64,000 nucleotides of DNA from JAAZBA01 sp964461815. GTDB lineage: Bacteria > Bacillota > Clostridia > Oscillospirales > QAMX01. Shown here one piece after another: positions 1-7,749 of this stretch (its first letter is position 1; the number at the start of each line of letters is the position of its first letter). Made by a program: the position numbers and the translations under genes. Below the pieces are notes generated by a model. The model was not told the origin of the DNA, made no database searches, and saw nothing but the letters and a program-made list of their open reading frames with translations. The stretch is from the NCBI GenBank assembly GCA_964461815.1, contig CAYWVF010000002.1, forward strand, positions 76,142 through 140,141, in the 5' to 3' direction.

Positions 1-216
1 TATGCTCATGTTTTTGATCCGCCTGTCGGACCGCTTGCACTTCTCGGTATCAAGGCTGACAAGATAGATCATATCCGTCTGCTCCGTGACGGAACAGAGC
101 TTCAGGTTTACAACGACTGGCGTACAGGTAATTATCCCGATGTCGCCTATGTGGATGTCGGCCCATATGATAAATATGACGCTACAGACACGGTTATAAA
201 AATAGTGAAGAAATGA
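1..216 (+). CDS. C-terminal end of a probable alpha-L-fucosidase (GH29), partial
   Basis: The reading frame is open from the first base and stops with TGA at 214-216, giving the last 71 residues of a protein whose body lies outside the window. The tail begins with Y-A-H-V-F-D-P-P-V-G, then L-L-G-I-K and R-L-L-R-D-G-T-E-L, and ends in D-T-V-I-K-I. This order resembles the C-terminal beta-sandwich of GH29 fucosidases, which ends in a comparable T-V-I-x-x-x strand. The catalytic part cannot be seen, so the family call is a resemblance only. A GH20 gene elsewhere in the window fits a glycan-degrading lifestyle. Confidence 0.45.
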   Translation, partial: YAHVFDPPVGPLALLGIKADKIDHIRLLRDGTELQVYNDWRTGNYPDVAYVDVGPYDKYDATDTVIKIVKK

Positions 217-595
217 TCTTTTCAACTGCTCATGCTCTCGGCATGGGCAGTTGTGTTATAAAAAAAGAGGGCAACTCAGATAATAAAAACTGAATTGCCC
301 ACCATCATCGGCGTGATCCTTTTACGCATCAAACGTAATAAGCCGCAAATACGTTAAATGCGTAAAAGGTTTGTCATTGTCTTAATTATACAGATTATTC
401 CTCATTTTGTCAACTGAATAGTGTGTGAAAAGAAAAGGAAGTTTTAATGATTTTTTGGATATTTTTATGGGTAAAATCCGTGCAAAATAAGAGATAAGCA
501 GTTTTTGTTGTACATTTTTAGCATAAAAACGTGTTTTGCCTGCAAATAACTGTGGATAAGCAATAAAATGACAGTATTTTCCGATTTTGGGTATG
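217..595. other. Gene-free stretch with three inverted repeats
   Basis: No supported gene lies here. A 13-bp stem (CAACTGCTCATGC paired with GCATGGGCAGTTG, 223-253) and an 11-bp stem (269-279 with 290-300) follow the stop codon of the first gene and probably end its transcript, although neither has a good T-run. A third structure is at 318-369. From 370 to 595 the DNA is AT-rich and I see nothing further; it covers the 3' flank of the minus-strand AraC gene. Confidence 0.5.
318..369. repeat. Long imperfect hairpin with nested arms
   Basis: CCTTTTACGCAT at 318-329 is exactly complementary to ATGCGTAAAAGG at 358-369. Inside the loop AACGTA (332-337) pairs with TACGTT (350-355). The nested structure lacks a T-run in either direction, so it is not an obvious terminator. 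Its role is unknown. Confidence 0.55.
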
Positions 596-1345
596 TTATC
601 TTCCGTAGAGCTTAAGATCACGCGGATTGCAAGCGTATTTTTTCTTTACGACACGTGAGAAGTATTTTGCATCGTTAAATCCGCTCCTGTAAGCTGCCTC
701 TTCTATCCGCATACCGGATGCAATTAGTCTACGAGCGCATTCGAGCCTCAGCTCGGTTATATATTCAACAGGTGTTTTACGATAAGTCTCTCTGAACAGC
801 TGACGAAATGAGGTCTCACCGATTCCAAAATCGGCACAAATATTTCTTATGCTGATGGAGCTGTCGGTATAATGAGTGTTTATATATGCGATAGCGTCCA
901 TAAAATGTGCAGGAAGATAGCTTTTAAGTGTGCGGTCACAAATAGTGCCGAGTATCATATAAAGCATGGACATTGCATGTGCTTCATAGCCGGGCTCTTT
1001 TTCCTGCCAGATATTATATGAGCGCAGGAACATATCGCGTATGTCGGCAGTCGAAGCAAGAGAATATATCTCGGGCTCGGGATCGTTACGTGCGGTAATA
1101 AAGTGAAATACCAGCATTTCACTGCTTATACATTCCGTTTCGTATGGCAGCAGCTGCGGAAGATACAGCATTTCCTTTGAAGCTACATTGTAGGCTTTGT
1201 CGCCGCATATAAATCTGCCGACACCGTCTATACGAAACGACAGCGCAGAATACACTCGAGGAGCTACGCTCAGGATATTATTTGTCAGAGACATGCGCTC
1301 TACAGCCACTATCTTCAATATCGGATTATCGCAATTGTACAGCAT
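596..1345 (-). CDS. AraC-family transcriptional regulator
   Basis: 249 residues. The N-terminal half is a cupin-like sensing region (about residues 15-110) and the C-terminal 100 residues carry two helix-turn-helix motifs, including the family stretch around G-I-G-E-T-S-F-R-Q-L-F-R-E and the second one ending in Y-F-S-R-V-V-K-K. The ATG at 1345 is preceded by AGGGGATGAG and by a TTGACT-17-TATACT promoter. It diverges from a DMT permease, which is the most likely target besides itself. The ligand cannot be inferred. Confidence 0.9.
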   Translation of the reverse strand: MLYNCDNPILKIVAVERMSLTNNILSVAPRVYSALSFRIDGVGRFICGDKAYNVASKEMLYLPQLLPYETECISSEMLVFHFITARNDPEPEIYSLASTADIRDMFLRSYNIWQEKEPGYEAHAMSMLYMILGTICDRTLKSYLPAHFMDAIAYINTHYTDSSISIRNICADFGIGETSFRQLFRETYRKTPVEYITELRLECARRLIASGMRIEEAAYRSGFNDAKYFSRVVKKKYACNPRDLKLYGR

Positions 1346-1365
1346 ATCAACTCATCCCCTGTCGT

Positions 1366-1394
1366 AGTATAGCATCCGACACGGGAATAGTCAA
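1366..1394 (-). promoter_or_regulatory. Sigma-A promoter of the AraC regulator
   Basis: On the minus strand TTGACT (1389-1394) is separated by 17 bp from TATACT (1366-1371), with TG one base upstream of the -10 (extended -10). The predicted start of transcription is about 14 bases before the ATG. Confidence 0.75.
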
Positions 1395-1479
1395 GAGTTG
1401 AAAAGTCCACCTTTCATATCAAATAGTGAGTTTCTTTTTTATGCGGACGATGCTATACTTCTTAGCGGAGGTAGGGAGT

Positions 1480-2316
1480 ATGGTATTTTTTATGTACTTT
1501 CTCAACATTTTAAGCTCGATGGGACAGACTACAGTCTGCAAAGCTTATACATCAAAGGGCGGTGATGCGAGGGCTTTTAATATAAGCAAGGCATCGGCCG
1601 GTATATTGGCTTTTCTTGCGCTGGGCTTATTGAATGGTTTGAGCTTTCACATAAACACGGTGCTTTACGGTATAGTCAACGGCTTGATGTTGGCTTTTTC
1701 CATGTATACGGGCTTGATGGCGCTGTCGATGGGGCCTATGGCACTTACGAGTATCATAGCATCGTTTTCACTTATAATTCCATTTGTTTTCGGCATTACC
1801 GTATTCAATGAGACTCTTACAGTCTACGGCTTAGTCGGAATAATACTGCTGCTTGCATCTATCGTGCTGCTGAATATAAAGCATGAGAGCGGAGTGTCGG
1901 TCAAGTGGTCTGTTTTCGCAATACTTACGCTCATAGCAAACGGAGTGTGCGCGCTTATACAGAAATATCACCAGACATATTATCCGAAGATGTACAAGAC
2001 CGAATTTATGCTGACAACGATGATCGTCGCTGCGGTAGTGATGCTGCTGTCTAAGGGAAAAGGCAGCGGAGAAGAGCGGAAACCGGCCTTCAGCATCTGG
2101 GGAGCTATATCAGGAGCACTCGGATGTATAACGGATTATACTGTATTGTATCTCGTACCACTGGAAAATGCATCTATACTGTTTCCTGCGATATCTGTCA
2201 TGAAAGCTATATCGATCTGGATAGTCGGAAAGCTGTTTTTTAGGGAAGCACTCAGGAAGATACAGATCGTAGGGCTGATACTCGGAATAGCGGCAGTGCT
2301 TTTGCTGAATTTATAA
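1480..2316 (+). CDS. DMT-superfamily (EamA-type) permease
   Basis: 278 residues, about ten hydrophobic segments, in two five-helix halves as in EamA transporters. The frame is open from a GTG at 1426 but that start and the ATG at 1441 have no ribosome binding site. The ATG at 1480 has GGAGG at 1467-1471 with 8-nt spacing, and an extended -10 (TGCTATACT, 1451-1459) lies inside the longer version, so the short form is preferred. It is divergent from the AraC gene at 596-1345. Substrate unknown; drug, amino acid or sugar export are all possible in this family. Confidence 0.8.
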   Translation: MVFFMYFLNILSSMGQTTVCKAYTSKGGDARAFNISKASAGILAFLALGLLNGLSFHINTVLYGIVNGLMLAFSMYTGLMALSMGPMALTSIIASFSLIIPFVFGITVFNETLTVYGLVGIILLLASIVLLNIKHESGVSVKWSVFAILTLIANGVCALIQKYHQTYYPKMYKTEFMLTTMIVAAVVMLLSKGKGSGEERKPAFSIWGAISGALGCITDYTVLYLVPLENASILFPAISVMKAISIWIVGKLFFREALRKIQIVGLILGIAAVLLLNL

Positions 2317-2322
2317 AAAATA

Positions 2323-2358
2323 ACGGGTCGTCTCAAGTAGACGACCCGTGTTTTGTTT
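2323..2358. terminator. Bidirectional terminator between permease and symporter
   Basis: Perfect 11-bp stem ACGGGTCGTCT / AGACGACCCGT (2323-2333 with 2339-2349), five-base loop, followed by GTTTTGTTT on the plus side and preceded by an A-run that serves the convergent gene. Confidence 0.85.
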
Positions 2359-2361
2359 CGC

Positions 2362-3846
2362 TTATTTATTTGATTTTTCCTTATCCAAGAACGATATCAT
2401 AGGTTCGACATCGGTCTTATTCTTGTAAACATAGCGTTGCAGATAGTTTTTAGTTACTGCGACTACGGTACCCGACAAGGTGAGTACACCTATGAGGTTC
2501 GGGATAGCCATGAGTCCGTTAAATGTATCGGAAAGGTCAATTGCAAGACCTGTATTAAGAGTACAGCTTGCGATAACGGCTATGATAAATACTGCCTTGT
2601 ATATTATAGAATACTTCGAGCCGAACAGATATTCCCAAGCCTTTGTGCCGTAGTAGCTCCAACCGAGAACGGTGGAGAATGCGAACAGAGTAACCGCGAT
2701 AGCAAGGAAGATACCGCCGACAAGACCAAACTGGTTATTGAATGCTTCAGTTGCAAGTCCGAGCTTTGTTGCACCGCTGATGGATGCACCTGTATTCATA
2801 TCAACTACACCTGAGGTGAGGATAACGAGTGCTGTCATTGTGCAGACGATGATCGTATCAACAAATACCTCGAATATGCCCCACAGACCCTGCTTAACAG
2901 GCTCCTTTGTATCGGAGGAGGAGTGTACGATAACGGATGAACCGAGTCCTGCCTCGTTAGAGAATACGCCTCTCTTGAAGCCCCATGTGATAGCCTGAGC
3001 GATAACTGCGCCGCCGACACCGCCTGCCGCAGCTTCAAAGCTGAATGCGCCCTTGAAGATGGAAACAAATGCCGGGATTATCATGTCGTGGTTCATTGCA
3101 ACGAGTACAACAGATCCGATTATGTAGAATATAGCCATAAACGGTACGAGCTTTTCGTTTGCGGCAGCGATCCTCTTCAGTCCGCCTACAGTAACAAGTG
3201 CAAGAACGATAGCAACGACTGCGCCTACGATTATCGAATCACCAAGCTCGTTGCCTGTGATAGTGCCGAGGCTTGCGATGCTTTCCTTGATCGATACTAC
3301 CTGCCCCATGTTGCCGATACCGAAGGATGCCATGAGAGCAAAGATCGCAAACAGTATCGACAAGATCTTGCCGACATGCTTCATACCCTTTTTAGCGCCG
3401 AGACCGTCACGAAGATAATACATCGGGCCGCCGCACCATTCACCGTCAGCATTCTTTCTGCGGTAGTAAAGACCGAGCACGACCTCTGCGAAGTGTGTAC
3501 CCATACCTGCAAGCGCTGCGATCCACATCCAGAAAACAGCACCGGGGCCGCCCATCGTGATAGCGTAGGCGATACCTGCAATGTTACCTGTTCCTATTGT
3601 TGATGAAAGTGCTGAGCAGAGTGCCTGGAACTGCGAGATGGATTTGTGATCGTCTGTTTTTCTGATTTCTTTTTTCTTGAATACACTGCCTATCGTCTCA
3701 CGCATAGCGTAGCCGAAGCGTGTGAACTGAAATGCCTTTGTTCTGATCGTGATGATAACGCCTGTACCGATGAGTAATATCAGTGCCGGAACACCCCAAA
3801 CGACGTTATTTACTGCTCCATTGACTTTGGAGATAAGCTCTACCAT
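2362..3846 (-). CDS. Sodium/proton:alanine-glycine symporter (AGCS family)
   Basis: 494 residues with about 10-11 membrane segments. The family signature G-T-G-N-I-A-G-I-A-Y-A-I lies near residue 85 and G-G-P-G-A-V-F-W-M-W follows it; W-G-F-K-R-G-V-F-S-N-E-A-G-L-G-S is near residue 300. The protein imports glycine and/or alanine with a cation. The ATG is preceded by AGAGGAAAATAAA. A glycine riboswitch and terminator lie immediately upstream, which makes glycine the likely substrate and explains its control. Confidence 0.92.
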   Translation of the reverse strand: MVELISKVNGAVNNVVWGVPALILLIGTGVIITIRTKAFQFTRFGYAMRETIGSVFKKKEIRKTDDHKSISQFQALCSALSSTIGTGNIAGIAYAITMGGPGAVFWMWIAALAGMGTHFAEVVLGLYYRRKNADGEWCGGPMYYLRDGLGAKKGMKHVGKILSILFAIFALMASFGIGNMGQVVSIKESIASLGTITGNELGDSIIVGAVVAIVLALVTVGGLKRIAAANEKLVPFMAIFYIIGSVVLVAMNHDMIIPAFVSIFKGAFSFEAAAGGVGGAVIAQAITWGFKRGVFSNEAGLGSSVIVHSSSDTKEPVKQGLWGIFEVFVDTIIVCTMTALVILTSGVVDMNTGASISGATKLGLATEAFNNQFGLVGGIFLAIAVTLFAFSTVLGWSYYGTKAWEYLFGSKYSIIYKAVFIIAVIASCTLNTGLAIDLSDTFNGLMAIPNLIGVLTLSGTVVAVTKNYLQRYVYKNKTDVEPMISFLDKEKSNK

Positions 3847-3870
3847 TTTATTTTCCTCTTCCCTTGTATA

Positions 3871-3906
3871 AAAAATTAAAGTCGCCGATAAGCTTACCGG
3901 CGACTC
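3871..3906 (-). terminator. Intrinsic terminator of the glycine riboswitch
   Basis: The minus strand forms an 11-bp stem AGTCGCCGGTA / TATCGGCGACT around AGCT, followed by TTAATTTTT. It lies between the aptamer and the symporter start and is the expression platform. Confidence 0.85.
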
Positions 3907-3907
3907 T

Positions 3908-4065
3908 CATTATACAACAGAAAGTATATCGTCAATCGCACCTGTACACAATACGATCGACACATACTCCGTCCTTTTGCCTGAGAGATTTCAGCCTGTA
4001 AGCTGTTGCACCTTCGGCACCGCCCGTGTATCACATACACAGCGACTTCTCCGGAGAGCCGTCCA
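3908..4065 (-). promoter_or_regulatory. Glycine riboswitch, single aptamer with ghost hairpin
   Basis: The minus strand carries GGACGGCTCTCCGGAGAG near 4047-4064, GCCGAAGG followed by GCAAC near 4005-4020, and CTCTCAGGCAAAAGGAC at 3971-3987, the conserved core of glycine aptamers. Only one such core is present. Downstream a long imperfect hairpin (agtat... at 3923 paired with ...atact ending at 3968) occupies the place of the second aptamer, as in singleton riboswitches with a ghost aptamer. Confidence 0.9.
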
Positions 4066-4128
4066 TCATCAGTTGACATCATTCCTGTCTTCTGACCACT
4101 TCATTCGGCACTTTATTAAGATAAAGCT

Positions 4129-4157
4129 ATTATATACCTGTTTTTATCCTATGTCAA
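4129..4157 (-). promoter_or_regulatory. Consensus sigma-A promoter of the riboswitch-symporter unit
   Basis: TTGACA (4152-4157) and TATAAT (4129-4134) on the minus strand with a 17-bp spacer, both hexamers exact consensus. Transcription should begin near 4122, in front of the aptamer. Confidence 0.9.
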
Positions 4158-4183
4158 GATATTTTGTGAATTTTTTTAAAATT

Positions 4184-5566
4184 TTACTGGATACCCGGCA
4201 GTGACGGGATGTATGCAAAGCCCTTTTCGAGATCTGCATCGGTAGGAATGTAGTCTGTCATGTTGCCCTCGTTATATTTGGAATACGCAGCGAGGTCAAA
4301 GTAGCCTGTTCCTGTGAGTCCGAAGAGGATAGTCTTTGCTTCACCTGACTCCTTACACTTGAGCGCCTCATCGATAGCGACTCTGATAGCGTGTGAGGAT
4401 TCTGGAGCCGGCAATATACCCTCGATACGTGCGAACATTTCAGCAGCTTCAAATACCTGTGTCTGCTCAACGCTCCTTGCCTCATCAAGATATCCGTCGT
4501 GATAGAGCTGAGAGAGTATCGGGCTCATGCCGTGGTAGCGAAGACCGCCTGCATGGTTAGCTGAGGGGATGAAGCCGCTTCCGAGCGTATACATCTTTGC
4601 GAGTGGTGTGACCTTACCAACGTCGCAGAAGTCGTATGCAAACCTGCCGCGTGTGAGTGACGGACAGGATGCCGGCTCAACAGCGATGAAGTGAGGTGCG
4701 TTTTTGCCTGCGAGCTTATCTGCCATGAACGGAGCCATAAGACCGCCGAGGTTAGAGCCGCCGCCTGCACAGCCGATAACGATATCGGGGTATTCATCGT
4801 ACTTTTCCATAGCAGCCTTTGCCTCAAGCCCTATTACCGTCTGGTGGAGAAGCACCTGATTGAGTACGCTTCCGAGTACATATCTTGTACCCTCTGTTGA
4901 AGTTGCGACCTCTACTGCTTCGGAGATCGCCGTGCCGAGGCTGCCTGTGTTATCCGGGAACTCAGCGAGGATCTTGCGTCCTACGTTTGTTGTGTCCGAC
5001 GGTGACGGTATTACAGTTGCACCGTAGGTCTCCATAACGGCTTTACGGTACGGCTTCTGCTGTGCGGATACCTTTACCATATATACCCTCAGATCAAGTC
5101 CAAAGTAGCTGCATGCCATGGAAAGAGCTGTGCCCCACTGACCTGCACCTGTTTCAGTAGTCAGTGACTTAAGTCCCTGCTGCTTAGCATAGTAAGCCTG
5201 AGCGATAGCCGAATTGAGCTTATGACTGCCGGAGGTGTTATTGCCCTCGAATTTGTAATATATCTTTGCCGGTGTATCGAGCAGCTTCTCAAGGCAGTAA
5301 GCACGTACCAGCGGAGCGGGACGGTACATTTTATAGAAGTTGTATACCTCTTCGGGGATATCGATGTAACGGTCGGTGGTATTAAGCTCCTGCTTTGCAA
5401 GCTCTGTACAGAATACAGGCTCGAGATCGGAGACTGTTGCAGGCTTCAGCGTTGCCGGATTGAGTATAGGCGAATGATCCGTCTTCATATCGGCACGCAC
5501 ATTGTACCATTGACGAGGGATCTCGTTTTCCGATAAGTAGATCTTGTAGGGTATTTCCTTTTTCAT
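4184..5566 (-). CDS. trpB: TrpB2-type tryptophan synthase beta chain
   Basis: 460 residues from the ATG at 5566. It makes tryptophan from indole and serine with PLP. The PLP lysine is K116 in G-S-H-K-L-N-S-A, the catalytic glutamate lies in E-T-G-A-G-Q-W-G (138-145), and the phosphate loop is G-G-G-S-N (268-272). The length and the N-terminal extension are those of the TrpB2 group rather than the roughly 400-residue TrpB1. No trpA or other trp gene is nearby, so it probably salvages free indole or works with a distant TrpA. The frame stays open upstream to 5740, but that part overlaps the T-box. The start has an unusual 31-nt gap to its AGGAGG, filled by a hairpin. Confidence 0.9.
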   Translation of the reverse strand: MKKEIPYKIYLSENEIPRQWYNVRADMKTDHSPILNPATLKPATVSDLEPVFCTELAKQELNTTDRYIDIPEEVYNFYKMYRPAPLVRAYCLEKLLDTPAKIYYKFEGNNTSGSHKLNSAIAQAYYAKQQGLKSLTTETGAGQWGTALSMACSYFGLDLRVYMVKVSAQQKPYRKAVMETYGATVIPSPSDTTNVGRKILAEFPDNTGSLGTAISEAVEVATSTEGTRYVLGSVLNQVLLHQTVIGLEAKAAMEKYDEYPDIVIGCAGGGSNLGGLMAPFMADKLAGKNAPHFIAVEPASCPSLTRGRFAYDFCDVGKVTPLAKMYTLGSGFIPSANHAGGLRYHGMSPILSQLYHDGYLDEARSVEQTQVFEAAEMFARIEGILPAPESSHAIRVAIDEALKCKESGEAKTILFGLTGTGYFDLAAYSKYNEGNMTDYIPTDADLEKGFAYIPSLPGIQ

Positions 5567-5603
5567 GATTCCTGTGCGCTTTGTATCAACAAAGCTACCT
5601 CCT
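5567..5603 (-). promoter_or_regulatory. Shine-Dalgarno separated from trpB start by a hairpin
   Basis: AGGAGG is at 5598-5603 and the ATG starts at 5566, 31 nt apart. GCTTTG (5590-5595) and CAAAGC (5578-5583) fold into a perfect 6-bp stem with a six-base loop inside the gap, leaving 13 unpaired bases. No equally strong site is closer; only AGGA lies next to the ATG. Confidence 0.5.
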
Positions 5604-5631
5604 TTATATAGATTTTGGGGAGTGGAGGATA

Positions 5632-5900
5632 TAAAAAATCCTGTCCCCGCTTGAATTTTGCAGGGACAGGATGTAATGATCCTGCGGTGCCACCTTGCTT
5701 GACAGCTTACAAAGCTGCCCACTCTGCGAAATGCAATCACATTTCTGCCATGTAACGTCGGCTTACGTCTGCGAATACTTTAAAACAATTTCATCGCAGC
5801 CCTCAGGGGTCCATTTGCCGGTTCGCTTTCTTACCGGGATCACACCATCCCCGGCTCTCTGTAAGTGCGCCACTGTTTTATCTCCCCATCAACGGTTTGT
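5632..5900 (-). promoter_or_regulatory. T-box leader, tryptophan specifier
   Basis: The minus strand carries the T-box core AAGGTGGCACCGC at 5684-5696 and a terminator stem ATCCTGTCCC / GGGACAGGAT (5663-5672 with 5638-5647) followed by TTTTTT. In stem I the 3' side reads AAATGGACCCC, where TGG precedes the A and CCCC that pairs with the initial GGGG. TGG is the Trp codon, in agreement with trpB downstream. Uncharged tRNA-Trp should allow read-through. Confidence 0.88.
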
Positions 5901-5906
5901 GGTATT

Positions 5907-5935
5907 ATGATAGCACGATTTTTTCTGTTTGTCAA
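5907..5935 (-). promoter_or_regulatory. Promoter of the Trp T-box unit
   Basis: TTGACA (5930-5935), 17 bp, TATCAT (5907-5912) on the minus strand, placed directly after the cysK stop codon. Confidence 0.8.
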
Positions 5936-5944
5936 GAAATTTTT

Positions 5945-6874
5945 TTAAAGCGAGAATAATTCCGTTGACAAATATCTCTCACCTGTATCGGGAAGCAGAG
6001 CGACAATGAGCTTACCCTCATTCTCACTGCGCTTTGCAAGCTCACATGCTGCATGGATAGCCGCACCCGAGGTGATACCTACGAGAATGCCCTCGTGCTG
6101 AGCTGCGTATCTGCCCATGACCATAGCATCATCGTTTTGTACCGTAATGATCTCGTCGCATATACTAAGGTCGAGGATATCGGGCTTAAAGCCTGCACCG
6201 ATACCCTGGAGCTTGTGAGGTCCTGCCTTACCTGTAGTGAGGAAAGGAGAGGACGCAGGCTCAATGCCTACTACCTTGACGTTCGAATTCTGTGACTTGA
6301 GATATCTGCCTACGCCGGTGATCGTACCGCCCGTACCGATGCCTGCCACAAAAATATCCACCTTACCGTCAGTATCATTCCAGATCTCAACGCCTGTAGA
6401 GTTGAAATGAGCATCGGGGTTTGCCGGATTTGTAAACTGAGACGGGATAAAGCTGTTGGGGATAGATGCAGCCAGCTCATTTGCCTTGGCAATAGCTCCG
6501 CTCATGCCCTTACTGCCCTCCGTCAGTACAAGCTCCGCACCGTATGCCTTGAGCAGGAGCTTTCTCTCATTACTCATTGTCTCGGGCATAGTAAGTATGA
6601 TCCTGTAGCCGCGTACAGCCGCAACAGCCGCAAGACCTACGCCTGTATTTCCGCTTGTCGGCTCGATGATGACCGAGCCCTCCTTGAGGATACCGCGCTT
6701 CTCGGCATCGATCACCATGTTGTATGCTACTCTGTCCTTTGCACTTCCTGCCGGGTTAAAGCGCTCAAGCTTAACTGCGATCCTTGCATTAAGCTTTTGC
6801 TCCTTTTCGAGCTTTGTTAATTCCACTAACGGCGTGTTGCCGATAAGCTCTGTGATATTATTATAGATTTTCAT
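5945..6874 (-). CDS. cysK: Cysteine synthase (O-acetylserine sulfhydrylase)
   Basis: 309 residues, the usual CysK length. It forms cysteine from O-acetylserine and sulfide in the cytoplasm. The N-terminus I-G-N-T-P-L-V, the PLP lysine K46 in N-P-A-G-S-A-K-D-R, and the substrate loop P-T-S-G-N-T-G (72-78) are present. The ATG follows AGAAAGG with 7-nt spacing. It lies 15 bp behind the esterase gene, so it may share the nadE transcript. CysM or cystathionine-beta-synthase-like relatives cannot be excluded, but the motifs fit CysK. Confidence 0.92.
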   Translation of the reverse strand: MKIYNNITELIGNTPLVELTKLEKEQKLNARIAVKLERFNPAGSAKDRVAYNMVIDAEKRGILKEGSVIIEPTSGNTGVGLAAVAAVRGYRIILTMPETMSNERKLLLKAYGAELVLTEGSKGMSGAIAKANELAASIPNSFIPSQFTNPANPDAHFNSTGVEIWNDTDGKVDIFVAGIGTGGTITGVGRYLKSQNSNVKVVGIEPASSPFLTTGKAGPHKLQGIGAGFKPDILDLSICDEIITVQNDDAMVMGRYAAQHEGILVGITSGAAIHAACELAKRSENEGKLIVALLPDTGERYLSTELFSL

Positions 6875-6889
6875 TTTTTTGCCTTTCTG

Positions 6890-7729
6890 TTAGAGATTTC
6901 TTATCCATGTAATACTCATATCCATCCATGTTTCGGCAGCCGGATTTATGAGCTGATCGATATTTTCTATCCATGTCTGACGATTTGCAAGCGCAAGCCC
7001 GTGAGGTCCCTCAGGGTAAATGTGAAGCTCGAACGGAATGTCGTTCTTACGCAGCGCAGAAGCGATATAAAGACTGTTTTCTACCGGAACTCCATCATCT
7101 GCGAATGTATGCCATATAAATGCAGGGACGGTGTCCTTGTCTACTCTTGAATCCAGTGACATGCTTTCACGTGCCGATTCCGGAGCATCCTCACCGAGTA
7201 ACTTGTAGAATGAGCCCTTGTGAGCGTGCTCACCCCATGTTATGACCGGGTAGCAGAGGATCATGCCGTTCGGCTTACAAAGCTCATTTGAGACCTTGAG
7301 CGTTTCCGATATGACAGGCTCTTTCCAGAGTATACCCGAGGACGCTGCAAGATGACCGCCGGCGGAGAAGCCGCATACAACGATCTTGTCAGCTTCTACA
7401 TGATATTCATCGAAGTTCTCACGTATATGTGCAATGACTGCCGAGACCTGAAGCAGTGCTGTTGGATATCTGTCGGGCGCACAGGAGTAACGAAGCAGAA
7501 ATACGCTGAAGCCTGCCGCAAGATAACGCATTGCGATCGGGTCAGCCTCACGCTCGGCGATACCGCTGTAGCCGCCGCCGGGGATAACAACGACTGCTCG
7601 ATGTGTTTCATTCATACCGTAGCCAATATCACGACACTGACTTTGTGCGAATACGGTCAACGTAGCCTCATTTGTCGTATCGGGAAGATTCGGATTCAGT
7701 TCTTTCATTGTAAATGTTTTGTATATCAT
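6890..7729 (-). CDS. Alpha/beta-hydrolase, acetylxylan-esterase-like
   Basis: 279 residues from the ATG at 7729, which has GGAGG six bases upstream; a longer open frame to 7804 would overlap nadE and lacks a site. The oxyanion stretch P-G-G-G-Y-S-G is near residue 50, the nucleophile S122 is in C-G-F-S-A-G-G-H, the acid is in F-A-D-D-G-V-P, and the catalytic His is in G-P-H-G-L. This pattern is that of the small esterases that remove acetyl or feruloyl groups from plant xylan. No signal peptide is seen, so it would act on imported oligosaccharides. It follows nadE by 20 bp. Confidence 0.8.
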   Translation of the reverse strand: MIYKTFTMKELNPNLPDTTNEATLTVFAQSQCRDIGYGMNETHRAVVVIPGGGYSGIAEREADPIAMRYLAAGFSVFLLRYSCAPDRYPTALLQVSAVIAHIRENFDEYHVEADKIVVCGFSAGGHLAASSGILWKEPVISETLKVSNELCKPNGMILCYPVITWGEHAHKGSFYKLLGEDAPESARESMSLDSRVDKDTVPAFIWHTFADDGVPVENSLYIASALRKNDIPFELHIYPEGPHGLALANRQTWIENIDQLINPAAETWMDMSITWIRNL

Positions 7730-7749
7730 TTCGCACCTCCATATATAGG

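Noticed and set aside
382..621. 79-codon minus-strand frame in the first intergenic region
   Set aside because: No ribosome binding site, AT-rich composition without the codon pattern of the window, and overlap with the end of the AraC gene.
1426..1479. Longer N-terminus of the DMT permease
   Set aside because: No Shine-Dalgarno at GTG 1426 or ATG 1441, whereas ATG 1480 has an optimal one and a promoter lies between.
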